Assembly (NCBI RefSeq): GCF_016458825.1
Contig: NZ_CP066744.1
Span: forward strand, 2,167,868-2,231,867
DNA from: Miniphocaeibacter halophilus
GTDB lineage: Bacteria > Bacillota > Clostridia > Tissierellales > Peptoniphilaceae
Direction: 5' to 3'
DNA length: 64,000 nucleotides
Shown: one piece after another, positions 25,868 to 34,938 of the stretch
Layout: each line of letters starts with the position of its first letter
How positions within the stretch are numbered: the first letter of the stretch is position 1
The notes under the pieces: generated by a model
What the model saw: the letters and a program-made list of their open reading frames with translations, nothing else
What the model was told of the DNA's origin: nothing
Databases searched by the model: none
Translations under genes and position numbers: made by a program

Positions 25868-26845
25868 TTATTTCTTTCTATCTGATTGAATATAGACAGC
25901 TACAACAATAATAATTGCTTTAACTATTTGTGCATATTCATATGGAATATTATTCATATTTACTGCCATCGATATTATTGACATAATAAATGCACCTATG
26001 ACAGTACCAAATACACGACCTCGTCCACCTGACATTTTAGTACCGCCAATAACTACGGCAGCTATTGCATCTAATTCGGCTAACAAGCCTACATCATTTG
26101 GATTAATATTACCAATTTTTGCTACTGAAAAAATTCCTGCAGTTGACGCAAAAAATGCACTTGCCATATAAACAAAAATAATTACAGCTGTAACATTTAT
26201 TCCCGCTAATCTTGCAGAGTTTACATTATCACCTACTGCTTGTATTCTTCGTCCAAGAACCGTTTTGTTTAGTATAAAGTATACTATTGCAATGCTTAGA
26301 ACAATTGGTATGATTTGTATTGGTAACAAGCCAGCAATTTTATAATTTCCTAATAATTTATATAGTTCTCCTTGTGCTTGGGATATATAAACGGTTTTTG
26401 AACTAGTTGCAACTAAGGCAAGTCCTCTTACTCCTATCATTAAACCTAAGGTAACAACCATTGGTTGTACTTTTAATTTTCCAACCATAAAACCTGCTAC
26501 AAGTCCACTAGCTGAAGATAATATTATTGCTGCTAATAATCCAATTGCTAACATAATAATTGAAGCTTTTCCCTCAAAATTTACAAACCTAGTCGATAAT
26601 GCAGCTGATAGAGCCATTACAGCACCTACTGATATATCTATTCCTCCAGTGGAAATTACCATTGTCATCCCCATTGCTGTTAAAATAACAGGACATATTT
26701 GTGTAAGCATTAAGCTAAATGTATTTAATGCAAAGAAATTAGGTGTAATAATTGCATTAACAAGTAACATAATAACCAGTAATATAAAAGCACTATATTT
26801 TTTTAAGAATTCCTTTGAATTCATTTGACTTTTATTGTTAATCAA
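25868..26845 (-). CDS. CUT2-type sugar ABC transporter permease (first)
   Basis: RbsC-like membrane subunit of 325 aa. I set the start at the TTG at 26845, one base after the ATPase stop, because the SD AAGGAGG sits 8 bases upstream, within the ATPase gene's last codons; a longer in-frame start at 26890 would overlap the ATPase by 44 bases. An internal ATG at 26824 is the other option. Hallmarks are 'STGGIDISVGAVMALSAAL', 'VQPMVVTLGLMIGVRGLALV' and 'GGTKMSGGRGRVFGTVIGA'. Confidence 0.88.
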   Translation of the reverse strand: MINNKSQMNSKEFLKKYSAFILLVIMLLVNAIITPNFFALNTFSLMLTQICPVILTAMGMTMVISTGGIDISVGAVMALSAALSTRFVNFEGKASIIMLAIGLLAAIILSSASGLVAGFMVGKLKVQPMVVTLGLMIGVRGLALVATSSKTVYISQAQGELYKLLGNYKIAGLLPIQIIPIVLSIAIVYFILNKTVLGRRIQAVGDNVNSARLAGINVTAVIIFVYMASAFFASTAGIFSVAKIGNINPNDVGLLAELDAIAAVVIGGTKMSGGRGRVFGTVIGAFIMSIISMAVNMNNIPYEYAQIVKAIIIVVAVYIQSDRKK

Positions 26846-26846
26846 T

Positions 26847-28376
26847 TTATTTTCCTCCTTCTTTGCTACTAACTTTTCCTGCAGAAGCAATAGTGCTCAT
26901 AATTAAATCTGAATTAATATCATCCTCAATTAAATCTGCTAATTCTTTTCCTTCCCTCATAACATAAACCCTGTCACAGTTACGCTCCAACTCCTCTATT
27001 TCAGAAGAAATCATTAATATACTTATTCCATTAGAGGAAAGTTCCTGTATTAAGTCTTCAATTTCTGACTTAGCACCAACATCTATCCCTCTTGTTGGCT
27101 CATCCATTATTATTAAGTCCGGATTCATACACATCCATCTAGCAAGTAATACTTTTTGTTGATTTCCACCTGATAAATTACCAATTAATTGATCCATTGA
27201 AGGTGTTTTTATACGAAGTTTGTCAATATAATATTGAGTTAATTCCTCTTCCTTCTTATTGGAAATTATTCCATGTTTACTAATTTGAGGAAGTAAAGCA
27301 ACTGTCATGTTTTCTTTAACAGTCATCTCCGGGAAAATTCCTTCTACTTTTCTATCTTCAGTACAAAATCCCATACCTAATTTAATTGCCATTTGTGGAT
27401 TTTTTAATGAGACTTTCTTATCTAACCAATATATATTTCCTTTATCTGGTCTAATTTCTCCAAATAAAACATTGGCTAACTCCGTTCTTCCCGACCCTAA
27501 TAATCCAGCTAGTCCTAGAACTTCACCTTTTTTTATACTAATTCCTATACCGTTTAACTTAGTTTCAAAATGAATATCTTCCATTTTTACTAACTCATCA
27601 ACATCTCTAAATGTATATTTGTCTTTTTTTCTTTCTAAAGTTACAGCCTCTCTACCAATCATTAAAGAAACTAATTTCATTTGATCTAAATCTTCTATAC
27701 TATAATCTCCAACAAGTTCTCCATCTTTTAAAATAGTAACATGACCACAAATTTCGAATACTTCATCTAATCTATGACTAATAAATATAATGGCAATTCC
27801 TTGAGATTTTAAACGATTTATAACATCAAATAAAACCCTAACTTCCTTAGTATCTAAAGAAGAAGTAGGTTCATCCATAATAACTAATTTTGCTTTTGTA
27901 GAAACAGCTCTAGCAATTGCTACCATTTGCTGAATAGCAGTACTATATTTTCTTAAGGGAACATCTACATCTATATGTAAACCCATATCTGATAATAATT
28001 CTTTAGCACCAGCTCTCATTTGTTTTCTATCTAGCGAGCCATATTTATTTTTTATTTCTCTTCCTAAATAAATATTTTCATAAACAGTTTGAAAAGGACT
28101 AAGATTTAATTCTTGATAAATTGTACTTATTCCCTCTTCTTGAGCTTCTAAAGTAGATTTTGGATTAATAGATTTTCCTTGAAACATTATATCGCCGCTA
28201 TCTTTTCCATATACACCAGTTAGGACTTTTATTAAAGTTGATTTTCCAGCTCCATTTTCTCCCATTAAAGCATGAACCTCTCCCTCTGCTACAGAAAAAT
28301 CAACATTTTTTAATGCCTTTACCCCTGGAAAAGATTTTTCAATATTTTTCATTTCCAGTATTATTTTTCTTTCCAT
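26847..28376 (-). CDS. CUT2-type sugar ABC transporter ATP-binding protein (two ATPase domains)
   Basis: 509-aa RbsA/MglA-type protein with two fused nucleotide-binding domains. Domain 1 (about 1-240): Walker A 'GENGAGKSTLIK', signature region 'KYSTAIQQMVAIARAVS', Walker B 'LVIMDEPTSSLD'. Domain 2 (about 255-500): degenerate Walker A 'GLLGSGRTEL', signature 'NLSGGNQQKVLLARWM', Walker B 'LIIMDEPTRGIDVG'. Degeneration of one P-loop is normal for this family. It powers import by the two permeases downstream. A hairpin lies between it and the substrate-binding gene. Confidence 0.93.
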   Translation of the reverse strand: MERKIILEMKNIEKSFPGVKALKNVDFSVAEGEVHALMGENGAGKSTLIKVLTGVYGKDSGDIMFQGKSINPKSTLEAQEEGISTIYQELNLSPFQTVYENIYLGREIKNKYGSLDRKQMRAGAKELLSDMGLHIDVDVPLRKYSTAIQQMVAIARAVSTKAKLVIMDEPTSSLDTKEVRVLFDVINRLKSQGIAIIFISHRLDEVFEICGHVTILKDGELVGDYSIEDLDQMKLVSLMIGREAVTLERKKDKYTFRDVDELVKMEDIHFETKLNGIGISIKKGEVLGLAGLLGSGRTELANVLFGEIRPDKGNIYWLDKKVSLKNPQMAIKLGMGFCTEDRKVEGIFPEMTVKENMTVALLPQISKHGIISNKKEEELTQYYIDKLRIKTPSMDQLIGNLSGGNQQKVLLARWMCMNPDLIIMDEPTRGIDVGAKSEIEDLIQELSSNGISILMISSEIEELERNCDRVYVMREGKELADLIEDDINSDLIMSTIASAGKVSSKEGGK

Positions 28377-28396
28377 ATTAAACCTCCAGTTGGAAG

Positions 28397-28422
28397 AAAC
28401 GACCTGCTTATGCAGGCCGTTT
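28397..28422 (-). terminator. Intercistronic hairpin between binding-protein and ATPase genes
   Basis: Stem CGGCCTGC/GCAGGTCG (one mismatch) with AAA/TTT extensions and a 4-base loop. Such a structure just after the binding-protein gene can stabilise its mRNA or partly terminate transcription, giving more binding protein than ATPase. Confidence 0.6.
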
Positions 28423-28433
28423 TATATATTCTC

Positions 28434-29456
28434 CTAGTAACCCAATGCTGGATCTGCATTGTCTATATCAAATAAAGTATCTTCAATTATTAATTTCTCA
28501 TCAACTTGTTCATTATTTTTAAGTTTAGCAATAGTTTCAAAAGTTATTGGTCCAAAATATGGTGAACATGAAGCTGTACATAACATTTCCCCTGATTTAA
28601 CAGCTTCTAATGCTGCTGAAGCTCCATCAATTCCACATACTAAAATATCTTCGCCCGGTTTATATCCTGCAGCCTTTATTGCTGTTAATGCGCCTAAAGC
28701 CATATCGTCATTATGACAGAATACTACATCTACTTCATCTCCTTGAGCTTGAAGAATATTTTCCATTACAGATTGAGCCTCAGCCATTAAGAAACCTGCT
28801 GGCTGTTCTACAATAACCTTTAAATCAGTATCTTTTATTGTATTTAAAAATCCTTCATTTCTTTCTGTTGCAGAAGTAGCTCCTGGAGTTCCTTGAAGTA
28901 TAACTACATTTCCTTTACCTTCTGTAGCCTCTATAACCTTTTTAGCAACTTGTTCAGCTTCCCAAATAAAATCCGACATTATTGCTGTTGTATAATCTGT
29001 TCCTGCTTCTCCATTAACTCCACGGTCAACTAATATAACTCCTATTCCTTCAGCCATAGCTTCTTGTAATACACTTTGTAAGCCATCTTCTTCTTGCGGA
29101 GCAGCAATTATGTAGTCAACTCCTTGAGCAATCATATCGCCTATATCAGAAGCCTGTTTTGCAATATCTCCACCTGCATCTGCATAAACTAATGTTACAT
29201 CGTTTTCCTTTGCTGTTTCTTGAATGCTTTCTGTTTCAGCAATTCTCCAAGCACTAGCATTATCACATTGTGAAAACCCTACAGTTAAACCTGATAGTGC
29301 AGACATATCTAATTCTCCATTTTCAGCTTGTTTTACAGGTGTGCCAGCGTCAGTTCCCTCTTCCTTCTTCTCTTCTTTGTCACTACATGCAACTAAAGAA
29401 AAAACCAAAACTGCTGATAACATCAACATTAAAATTTTCTTAATTTTACTACTCAT
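28434..29456 (-). CDS. Sugar ABC transporter substrate-binding lipoprotein
   Basis: 340-aa periplasmic-binding-protein type 1 (RbsB-like). Lipoprotein signal 'MLMLSAVLVFSLVACSDKEE' with lipobox ending at Cys24, then 'GLTVGFSQCDNASAWRIAETESIQ' (part), 'YIIAAPQEEDGLQSVLQEA' and 'VFCHNDDMALGALTAIKAAGYKPGEDI' (part). The sugar is not set by these motifs. Since the operon lies between uronate genes and a GH2 enzyme, a hexuronate, glycoside or related sugar is the likeliest cargo. SD AAGGGGG. The promoter region holds TATAAT-like boxes and a short dyad (29509-29519). Confidence 0.9.
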   Translation of the reverse strand: MSSKIKKILMLMLSAVLVFSLVACSDKEEKKEEGTDAGTPVKQAENGELDMSALSGLTVGFSQCDNASAWRIAETESIQETAKENDVTLVYADAGGDIAKQASDIGDMIAQGVDYIIAAPQEEDGLQSVLQEAMAEGIGVILVDRGVNGEAGTDYTTAIMSDFIWEAEQVAKKVIEATEGKGNVVILQGTPGATSATERNEGFLNTIKDTDLKVIVEQPAGFLMAEAQSVMENILQAQGDEVDVVFCHNDDMALGALTAIKAAGYKPGEDILVCGIDGASAALEAVKSGEMLCTASCSPYFGPITFETIAKLKNNEQVDEKLIIEDTLFDIDNADPALGY

Positions 29457-29593
29457 ACGTTTTCCCCCTTGATATTTAATTTTCTATTCAATTATATTAT
29501 ATAAGCTATACAGACTGTAAACCATTAAAAAAACTATAAATATCTTTCACTTTTCTATCATAATAAATTATTGGTATGAAATATTATTAGAAA

Positions 29594-30775
29594 CTATGAT
29601 TTCTTTTTAAACTTTGATGGAGAACATCCGTAATACCCTTTAAATACTGTACTAAAGTATGATGGATTAGAATAACCGCATTTTTCTCCTACTTCGTAGG
29701 ATCTTAAGTTAGTATTTAGTAAAAGATTTTTAGCATGTTCCATTCTAGTATCAGATAATATTTCTATAAAAGTTTTACCTAATTCCTTTCTAAATAATAA
29801 ACTTAAGTATGAACTACTAACATAAATGTTTTTCGCCACATCTCCTATTGTTAAATCCTCTTTATAATAATTATCATCAATAAAAGTTAAAGCCTTATTT
29901 AAAATATCCTTTTGCCTACCTTGACCAGCTTTTTTAAATTCATTACCAATTTCACTGCTTATCGCTCTAAGATTATTCATCATAATCTCTCTTTTTCGTT
30001 CAAGCATCATTTCTTTTAATAATAAATCTGGATTTCCAATAATATCATCAACTTTAACTCCTACTTCTTCTGGTAGTTGAATTATTTCTCTATATAAATT
30101 ACTAAAAATCATTATCCACTGTAGGTAAGAGTTAATATAACCCTTGCCTAATTTTTTATAAAATTTTTCTAACTCATTAAGTATTTCCTCTTCTTCTCCT
30201 GATCTTATTGCAGATTTTATTTTTGAACTGTCATAACTAAAGAAAGTATAATTTTCAGATTTACCATCAGTTGTTAGTATTGGAGATATTTCCCAATAAT
30301 TTTCTTGAGCAACTTTCCAACTATTTCTTGCTATGGAATAGGATTGTTTTATTTTAAATATTCCTTTTTCGGTACTTCCTTTAAACAAGACTCCATTCAT
30401 ATTTTCTATTTTTAAATTTTTTATTTTAGTTTCTAAATTTTCAATTATGCTTAAAACTTCATTTTCAGAATCTCCATAAATACATATAATTCGTTCACAT
30501 AGTTGTTCCTGTAACATATATATTTGCTCAAATTTCTCTAGTTGTTCTTTTATTTGAGAACCAAAGTTCCTATCTAATTCCAATAATTCTAAATTAGTAT
30601 ATTCGTTAATATACAAAACAAAATTTTCTATTCCTGCAATTATAATTGAATAATATTTTTCTTCTAATTCCATTGGAACTTGTTTGTTTTTTAATTCTTC
30701 ATAGGATAAATCCAAAACAAATATATCGTTAATAATCTTATTAGCTGTAGATTTGAGAGGAGCTCTCTGCAACAT
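29594..30775 (-). CDS. AraC-type C-terminal part of a YesN-like response regulator (downstream of an in-frame stop)
   Basis: 393 aa: a long linker/sensor region (about 1-280) followed by an AraC-type double helix-turn-helix (about 290-393: 'ALTFIDDNYYKEDLTIGDVAKNIYVSSSYLSLLFRKELGKTFIEILSDTRMEHAK', seen in segments, and 'GYSNPSYFSTVFKGYYGCSPSKFKKK'). It is in the same reading frame as the preceding receiver gene, separated only by a TAA and four codons. Together they make about 530 aa, the size of ordinary YesN regulators. Only a weak SD-like AGG precedes the ATG. It is either a reinitiated separate protein or the tail of a gene with a nonsense mutation. Confidence 0.75.
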   Translation of the reverse strand: MLQRAPLKSTANKIINDIFVLDLSYEELKNKQVPMELEEKYYSIIIAGIENFVLYINEYTNLELLELDRNFGSQIKEQLEKFEQIYMLQEQLCERIICIYGDSENEVLSIIENLETKIKNLKIENMNGVLFKGSTEKGIFKIKQSYSIARNSWKVAQENYWEISPILTTDGKSENYTFFSYDSSKIKSAIRSGEEEEILNELEKFYKKLGKGYINSYLQWIMIFSNLYREIIQLPEEVGVKVDDIIGNPDLLLKEMMLERKREIMMNNLRAISSEIGNEFKKAGQGRQKDILNKALTFIDDNYYKEDLTIGDVAKNIYVSSSYLSLLFRKELGKTFIEILSDTRMEHAKNLLLNTNLRSYEVGEKCGYSNPSYFSTVFKGYYGCSPSKFKKKS

Positions 30776-30787
30776 TTTGCAACCTAT

Positions 30788-31186
30788 TTAATTCTTCAGC
30801 TTCTTTTTTTCTTTATTAAATTGTTCTCTAATTTTTGTCATAGTAGAATCAAGTTTTTTTAAATTAATTGGTTTTAATAGATAATCAACTACGCCAAACC
30901 TTAAAGCACTTCTAGCATATTCAAAATCATCATATCCGCTTACTATTACAATTTTTATTAACGGATATTTTTCATGTATTATTTCTGATAATTCTATTCC
31001 TGTCATTAAAGGCATTCTAATGTCTGTTATAACTACATCAATATCTTCATTTTCTAATACATTCAAAGCTTCCTTTCCATTACTAGCTTGTCCTTTAACT
31101 ATATAACCTAAATTTTCCCAATTCATATACGATGTTAAACCTATTCTCAATATTTCTTCATCTTCTACAATTAGTAAATTTAACAT
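30788..31186 (-). CDS. Response regulator receiver domain (N-terminal part of a YesN-like regulator)
   Basis: 132-aa receiver (REC) protein. Acidic pocket 'VEDEE' at residues 8-11, phospho-acceptor Asp55 in 'VVITDIRMP', conserved Ser/Thr in 'IVSGYDDFEYA' and Lys105 in 'DYLLKPINLKKL' fit the YesN/AraC-type group. It ends 'KKKLKN' at a TAA with no DNA-binding domain of its own; the DNA-binding part continues in frame in the next open frame. The ATG directly follows the histidine kinase stop. It would be phosphorylated by that kinase. Confidence 0.85.
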   Translation of the reverse strand: MLNLLIVEDEEILRIGLTSYMNWENLGYIVKGQASNGKEALNVLENEDIDVVITDIRMPLMTGIELSEIIHEKYPLIKIVIVSGYDDFEYARSALRFGVVDYLLKPINLKKLDSTMTKIREQFNKEKKKLKN

Positions 31187-32893
31187 TTAATTCTCCTTTA
31201 TTTTTGGTAATTCTATATATACTTTAGTTCCTTTATCTATTTCGCTTTCATATTTTAGTCCATATTCTTCACCAAAAGTCATCTGTAATCTTCTTTGAAC
31301 ATTTATTATTCCATAAGAAGATGATTTTATATCTATTCCATCTTTAAGATGATTATTAATTTCTTTAAGTTTTTCCTTTGTCATTCCCAACCCATTATCT
31401 TCTACTATAAACACTAACTTATCTTCATATTCTTTTCCTATTAATTTTATATCTCCCCTTTTATTAATATTAATTAAGCCATGATATAGTGAATTTTCAA
31501 CTAAGGGTTGAAAAATAATTTTAACAATTGTGTAATCCAATAATTTTTCAGCAACATCTATTTCAAAATTAATTTTATCACCGTATCTATACTTTTGAAT
31601 TTTCATATATTCTTCCACATGACTAAGCTCATCTTTAACCGGAATTAAAACCTTCCCTTTACTTAAACTAACCCTAAAAACTGTTGTTAATGCTTCTATC
31701 ATATCGGAAACTACATCTAGTCTATTTAATCTAGCCATCCAGTTTATTGAATCTAGAGTATTATATAGAAAATGTGGATTAATTTGACTTTGTAAAGCAT
31801 TTAATTCTGCTGTTTCTAAAAGTATCTGTTGTTGTTTTTCCTTTTCTATTAATTCCTTAATTGTATATACCATGTGATTAAAGGTAGTAGTCAATACTCC
31901 CATTTCGTCTTCGCTTTCTACCTCCAAAGATATATTGAAATTTCCTTTTTCAACTATTTTCATGTTTTTAATAATTCTTTTTATAGGTTTTGTTAATTTA
32001 TTAGCAGAAAACCAAATATAAGTACAACTAATAATTGCAACTATTATAAAAATTATTAATATATTATTTCTTATATTGTATAATTCAGAAAAAACTATAT
32101 TCTTCTTTATAAAACCAATTAATTCCCAGTTGTTGGAATCTATTTGTTTTTTTGATATGAAATCTTCTTTTTCATATTTTATTTTTTCTAAAGATATTGC
32201 TTCTTCAATATTTTCTTGATTTGAATATGAAATATTACCATTTTCATTAACAATATAAATATTTCCCTTGTAGATAGTACTTTCTATAAAAATATCATTT
32301 AAAGTTGATGTTAAAACCTCTACAACAACAACTCCTATAATTTCCGGAGAAATCCTATCTTGAATGGGAAATACTAAACTCAAAGTTGGTTTATTTAAAT
32401 TTTTTATTATTAATGAAGGATTATTTGGTTCTATCCACAAACTTTCATTTTCCTTAACAACCTTTTTATACCAATCAAAATTCCTATATTCTTCTTCCCT
32501 TAAAGATTTATTACTACCTCGAAAAATTGAACCATTTTCTCCTAGAACGAAAATACCATCTATTTGGTTGGAAAACTGCTTCATGTATAGAATTTTTTGA
32601 TTATACTCTAAACGTTGTTTGAAAATATCCTGTTTAGTTTCTGGTAAAGGTAATCTTAACGATTTTTGAATCTCACTATCTAAGGCAACCATTTCTGCAA
32701 CGTTTTCCATATTTTTAAGAAGATTATTCATATCGTTTGCACTTTTTTCAACAGATGATTCCATTGAAGAAATGGTCATAGATTTAATATGAGATAAGGA
32801 AATATAATAAATAATAAAAAAAGAAGATAATAATATTGCAAATAAAACTAAACTGCTTAATAATATTTTAGTTCTAATGGATTTAAATTTCAT
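31187..32893 (-). CDS. YesM-type sensor histidine kinase
   Basis: 568-aa membrane kinase. TM helix near residues 10-32, an extracellular Cache-like sensor domain (about 35-272), TM helix near 277-296, HAMP (about 297-350), the HisKA_7TM/His_kinase motif 'LQSQINPHFLYNTLD' with phospho-acceptor His374, and a C-terminal ATPase domain with 'NSLYHGL' (N box) and 'DNGLGM' (G1). YesM/YesN pairs usually sense extracellular sugars and control nearby transporters and hydrolases. Here the neighbours are the ABC importer and the GH2 gene. Confidence 0.9.
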   Translation of the reverse strand: MKFKSIRTKILLSSLVLFAILLSSFFIIYYISLSHIKSMTISSMESSVEKSANDMNNLLKNMENVAEMVALDSEIQKSLRLPLPETKQDIFKQRLEYNQKILYMKQFSNQIDGIFVLGENGSIFRGSNKSLREEEYRNFDWYKKVVKENESLWIEPNNPSLIIKNLNKPTLSLVFPIQDRISPEIIGVVVVEVLTSTLNDIFIESTIYKGNIYIVNENGNISYSNQENIEEAISLEKIKYEKEDFISKKQIDSNNWELIGFIKKNIVFSELYNIRNNILIIFIIVAIISCTYIWFSANKLTKPIKRIIKNMKIVEKGNFNISLEVESEDEMGVLTTTFNHMVYTIKELIEKEKQQQILLETAELNALQSQINPHFLYNTLDSINWMARLNRLDVVSDMIEALTTVFRVSLSKGKVLIPVKDELSHVEEYMKIQKYRYGDKINFEIDVAEKLLDYTIVKIIFQPLVENSLYHGLININKRGDIKLIGKEYEDKLVFIVEDNGLGMTKEKLKEINNHLKDGIDIKSSSYGIINVQRRLQMTFGEEYGLKYESEIDKGTKVYIELPKIKEN

Positions 32894-33003
32894 AAATTAC
32901 TCCTTCATTGAAAAATATAAGTAAAATTTACAATAGTTTTACCTATTTAAAATAAACACTCGAAAATAGATTATCATATTTTAGAATTAATATCACTTAG
33001 ATA

Positions 33004-33030
33004 TTAAAAATATCTCACCTTTCGATGAGA
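33004..33030 (-). terminator. Terminator of the GH2 gene
   Basis: 7-bp stem TCTCATC/GGTGAGA (one G-T pair) with a GAAA tetraloop and a TATTTTTA tail on the minus strand, 8 bases after the stop. Confidence 0.75.
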
Positions 33031-33037
33031 CATTTTT

Positions 33038-34777
33038 TTAAAGATTATTAACTTTCTTCTTATCATTTATTTCTTTTATTTTCGCTGGGTCAAATTTAAA
33101 TTCATGATTTATATCTAATAGACCGTTGGTTTCCTGTTCAATATCTGTAGCTTGAGTATAGCAATAGCCGCAAATAATATCTGAATCGTAAATTGATTCC
33201 ATTATCCTACTATAGGTTGTAATAAATTCTTCTTCACTTTTCGCAAAAGTATATCCCCAATCATCTGAATTGTCCTTTGACATTGAAATTCCACCAAATT
33301 CAGTAATCATAAAAGGCTCACCATTATATTTAAAACCTTTAGCATAAGGTAGTTTTTCTACAATATTATGCATTTCATCAATGTTTTTTAAGGATTTAGA
33401 AAATAGTTCATGCTGTTTATAATCTTGCTCTACACCATGCTTATATGTATGTAGGGCAGCAATATCTGTAGTAGTCTGTTCCCAACCATCGTTACCAATA
33501 ACAAGTCTACTTTGGTCCAAACTTTTAGCTAGATAGTATAAGGCTTGTGAAAAAGCTTGTTGATGTAAATTATCATAAATTTTAGGTACTCCCCAACTTT
33601 CATTTAACATCCCCCAAACTACAATACTAGGACTATTGTAATCCCTTTTAATTACATCACACCATTCTTTTGTAAAATTACTTGCAGCTTCCGGTGTATA
33701 ACTCCAAAAACTTGCCATTCCAATCCAAACTAAAAACCCTAACTTATCTGCCCAGTATAAAAATCTTGGATCTTCTACTTTTTCATGTTTTCTACAACCA
33801 TTAAAACCCATTTCTTTAAATTTAATAATATCGGTTTTATAATCCTCGTCTGTAGGAGCTGTAATTAAACCATCTTTCCAGTATCCTTGATCTAAAATTA
33901 ACTTATTATAATAAGGCAGGTTATTTAAATAAAATTTTCCATTTTCAACATGAACCTTTCTCATGCCAAAATATGTTTTAACAAAATCCTTAATATTATT
34001 TTCATTTGACAATTTTATTTCTACATCGTAAAGCACAGGATTTTCCGGTGTCCAATATCTACCTGTAAAATGGAAACTGCCTTCCATTGCCCTATTGCCA
34101 AATACATCTAAAACAATTTTATTTTGTAATTGATTGCATTTTAGTAAAGTTTCGTTAACGATTTCATAATTAAATTTAATTGAGAAATTTACTTCACAAG
34201 GTAGTTTACATCTTTTATCCAGTTCAAAACGTATTTCAACTTCTCCCCTATCTATATCAGGAGTCATATGCACATAGGATATGTTTGAGTTGTCAATAGG
34301 TTCCAACCAAACAGTCTGCCATATGCCAGTACTTGGGGTGTACCAAATGAATTCACTTTCTTCCTTCCAAAATTGTTTTCCTCGTGGAATAGTATCATCC
34401 TTTAGTGGATCATAAACCTCTACGGTTAAAATTTGCTCTTCATCTTCTAAAAAACGTGTTATATCAAAACTAAAAGAGGTATTTCCGCCTTTATGTGAAC
34501 CGACTTTATTATTGTTTATAAAAACATCACAACTATAATCTACGGCTCCAAAATGTAATATTATATTTTTACCATTCCATTCCTTTGGAATATTGAATTT
34601 TCTCTCATATATTACAAAATCTGTTTTTATTCTTTCGTTAATTCCACTTAGCTTACTTTGGGGAACAAAAGGAACATTTATCTTTTTATTTTTATCATCA
34701 TATTTAAAGTCCCACTCTCCATTTAAATTAATCCAATCTTTTCTAACAAAATTTGGACGTGGATATTCCTGTCTCAT
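33038..34777 (-). CDS. Glycoside hydrolase family 2 (beta-glucuronidase/beta-galactosidase-like)
   Basis: 579-aa cytoplasmic GH2 enzyme (no signal peptide): N-terminal sugar-binding jelly-roll (about 1-165), immunoglobulin-like domain (about 166-275), TIM barrel (about 276-579). The acid/base is Glu393 in 'WGMLNESWG' and the nucleophile Glu493 in 'FMITEFGGI'. The C-terminal segment 'GYCYTQATDIEQETNGLL' marks a widespread GH2 subgroup of unsettled specificity. It does not show the NxK pair that binds the uronate carboxylate in canonical beta-glucuronidases. Context (uxa genes, importer) suggests a uronide or related glycoside, so glucuronidase should be read as tentative. Confidence 0.8.
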   Translation of the reverse strand: MRQEYPRPNFVRKDWINLNGEWDFKYDDKNKKINVPFVPQSKLSGINERIKTDFVIYERKFNIPKEWNGKNIILHFGAVDYSCDVFINNNKVGSHKGGNTSFSFDITRFLEDEEQILTVEVYDPLKDDTIPRGKQFWKEESEFIWYTPSTGIWQTVWLEPIDNSNISYVHMTPDIDRGEVEIRFELDKRCKLPCEVNFSIKFNYEIVNETLLKCNQLQNKIVLDVFGNRAMEGSFHFTGRYWTPENPVLYDVEIKLSNENNIKDFVKTYFGMRKVHVENGKFYLNNLPYYNKLILDQGYWKDGLITAPTDEDYKTDIIKFKEMGFNGCRKHEKVEDPRFLYWADKLGFLVWIGMASFWSYTPEAASNFTKEWCDVIKRDYNSPSIVVWGMLNESWGVPKIYDNLHQQAFSQALYYLAKSLDQSRLVIGNDGWEQTTTDIAALHTYKHGVEQDYKQHELFSKSLKNIDEMHNIVEKLPYAKGFKYNGEPFMITEFGGISMSKDNSDDWGYTFAKSEEEFITTYSRIMESIYDSDIICGYCYTQATDIEQETNGLLDINHEFKFDPAKIKEINDKKKVNNL

Positions 34778-34889
34778 AATATACCTCCTATAGATATTTA
34801 TATTGTTAATTTTATTATATCTAAATCTTAAAATAAAACATCTTAATAATATCTATATTTATATTGAAAAACTATAATCTTTTTAAACA

Positions 34890-34920
34890 AATAAAAAACA
34901 AGAACAAAATGTCCTTGTTT
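34890..34920 (-). terminator. Terminator of the arg operon
   Basis: 11-bp stem with one mismatch (AAACAAGGACA against TGTTCTTGTTT), small loop and a T-run on the minus strand, 19 bases after argD. Confidence 0.75.
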
Positions 34921-34938
34921 AATTTGCTCTTTAAATAA

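Noticed and set aside
26846-26890. N-terminal extension of the first permease overlapping the ATPase gene
   Set aside because: The SD at the end of the ATPase gene points to the TTG at 26845.
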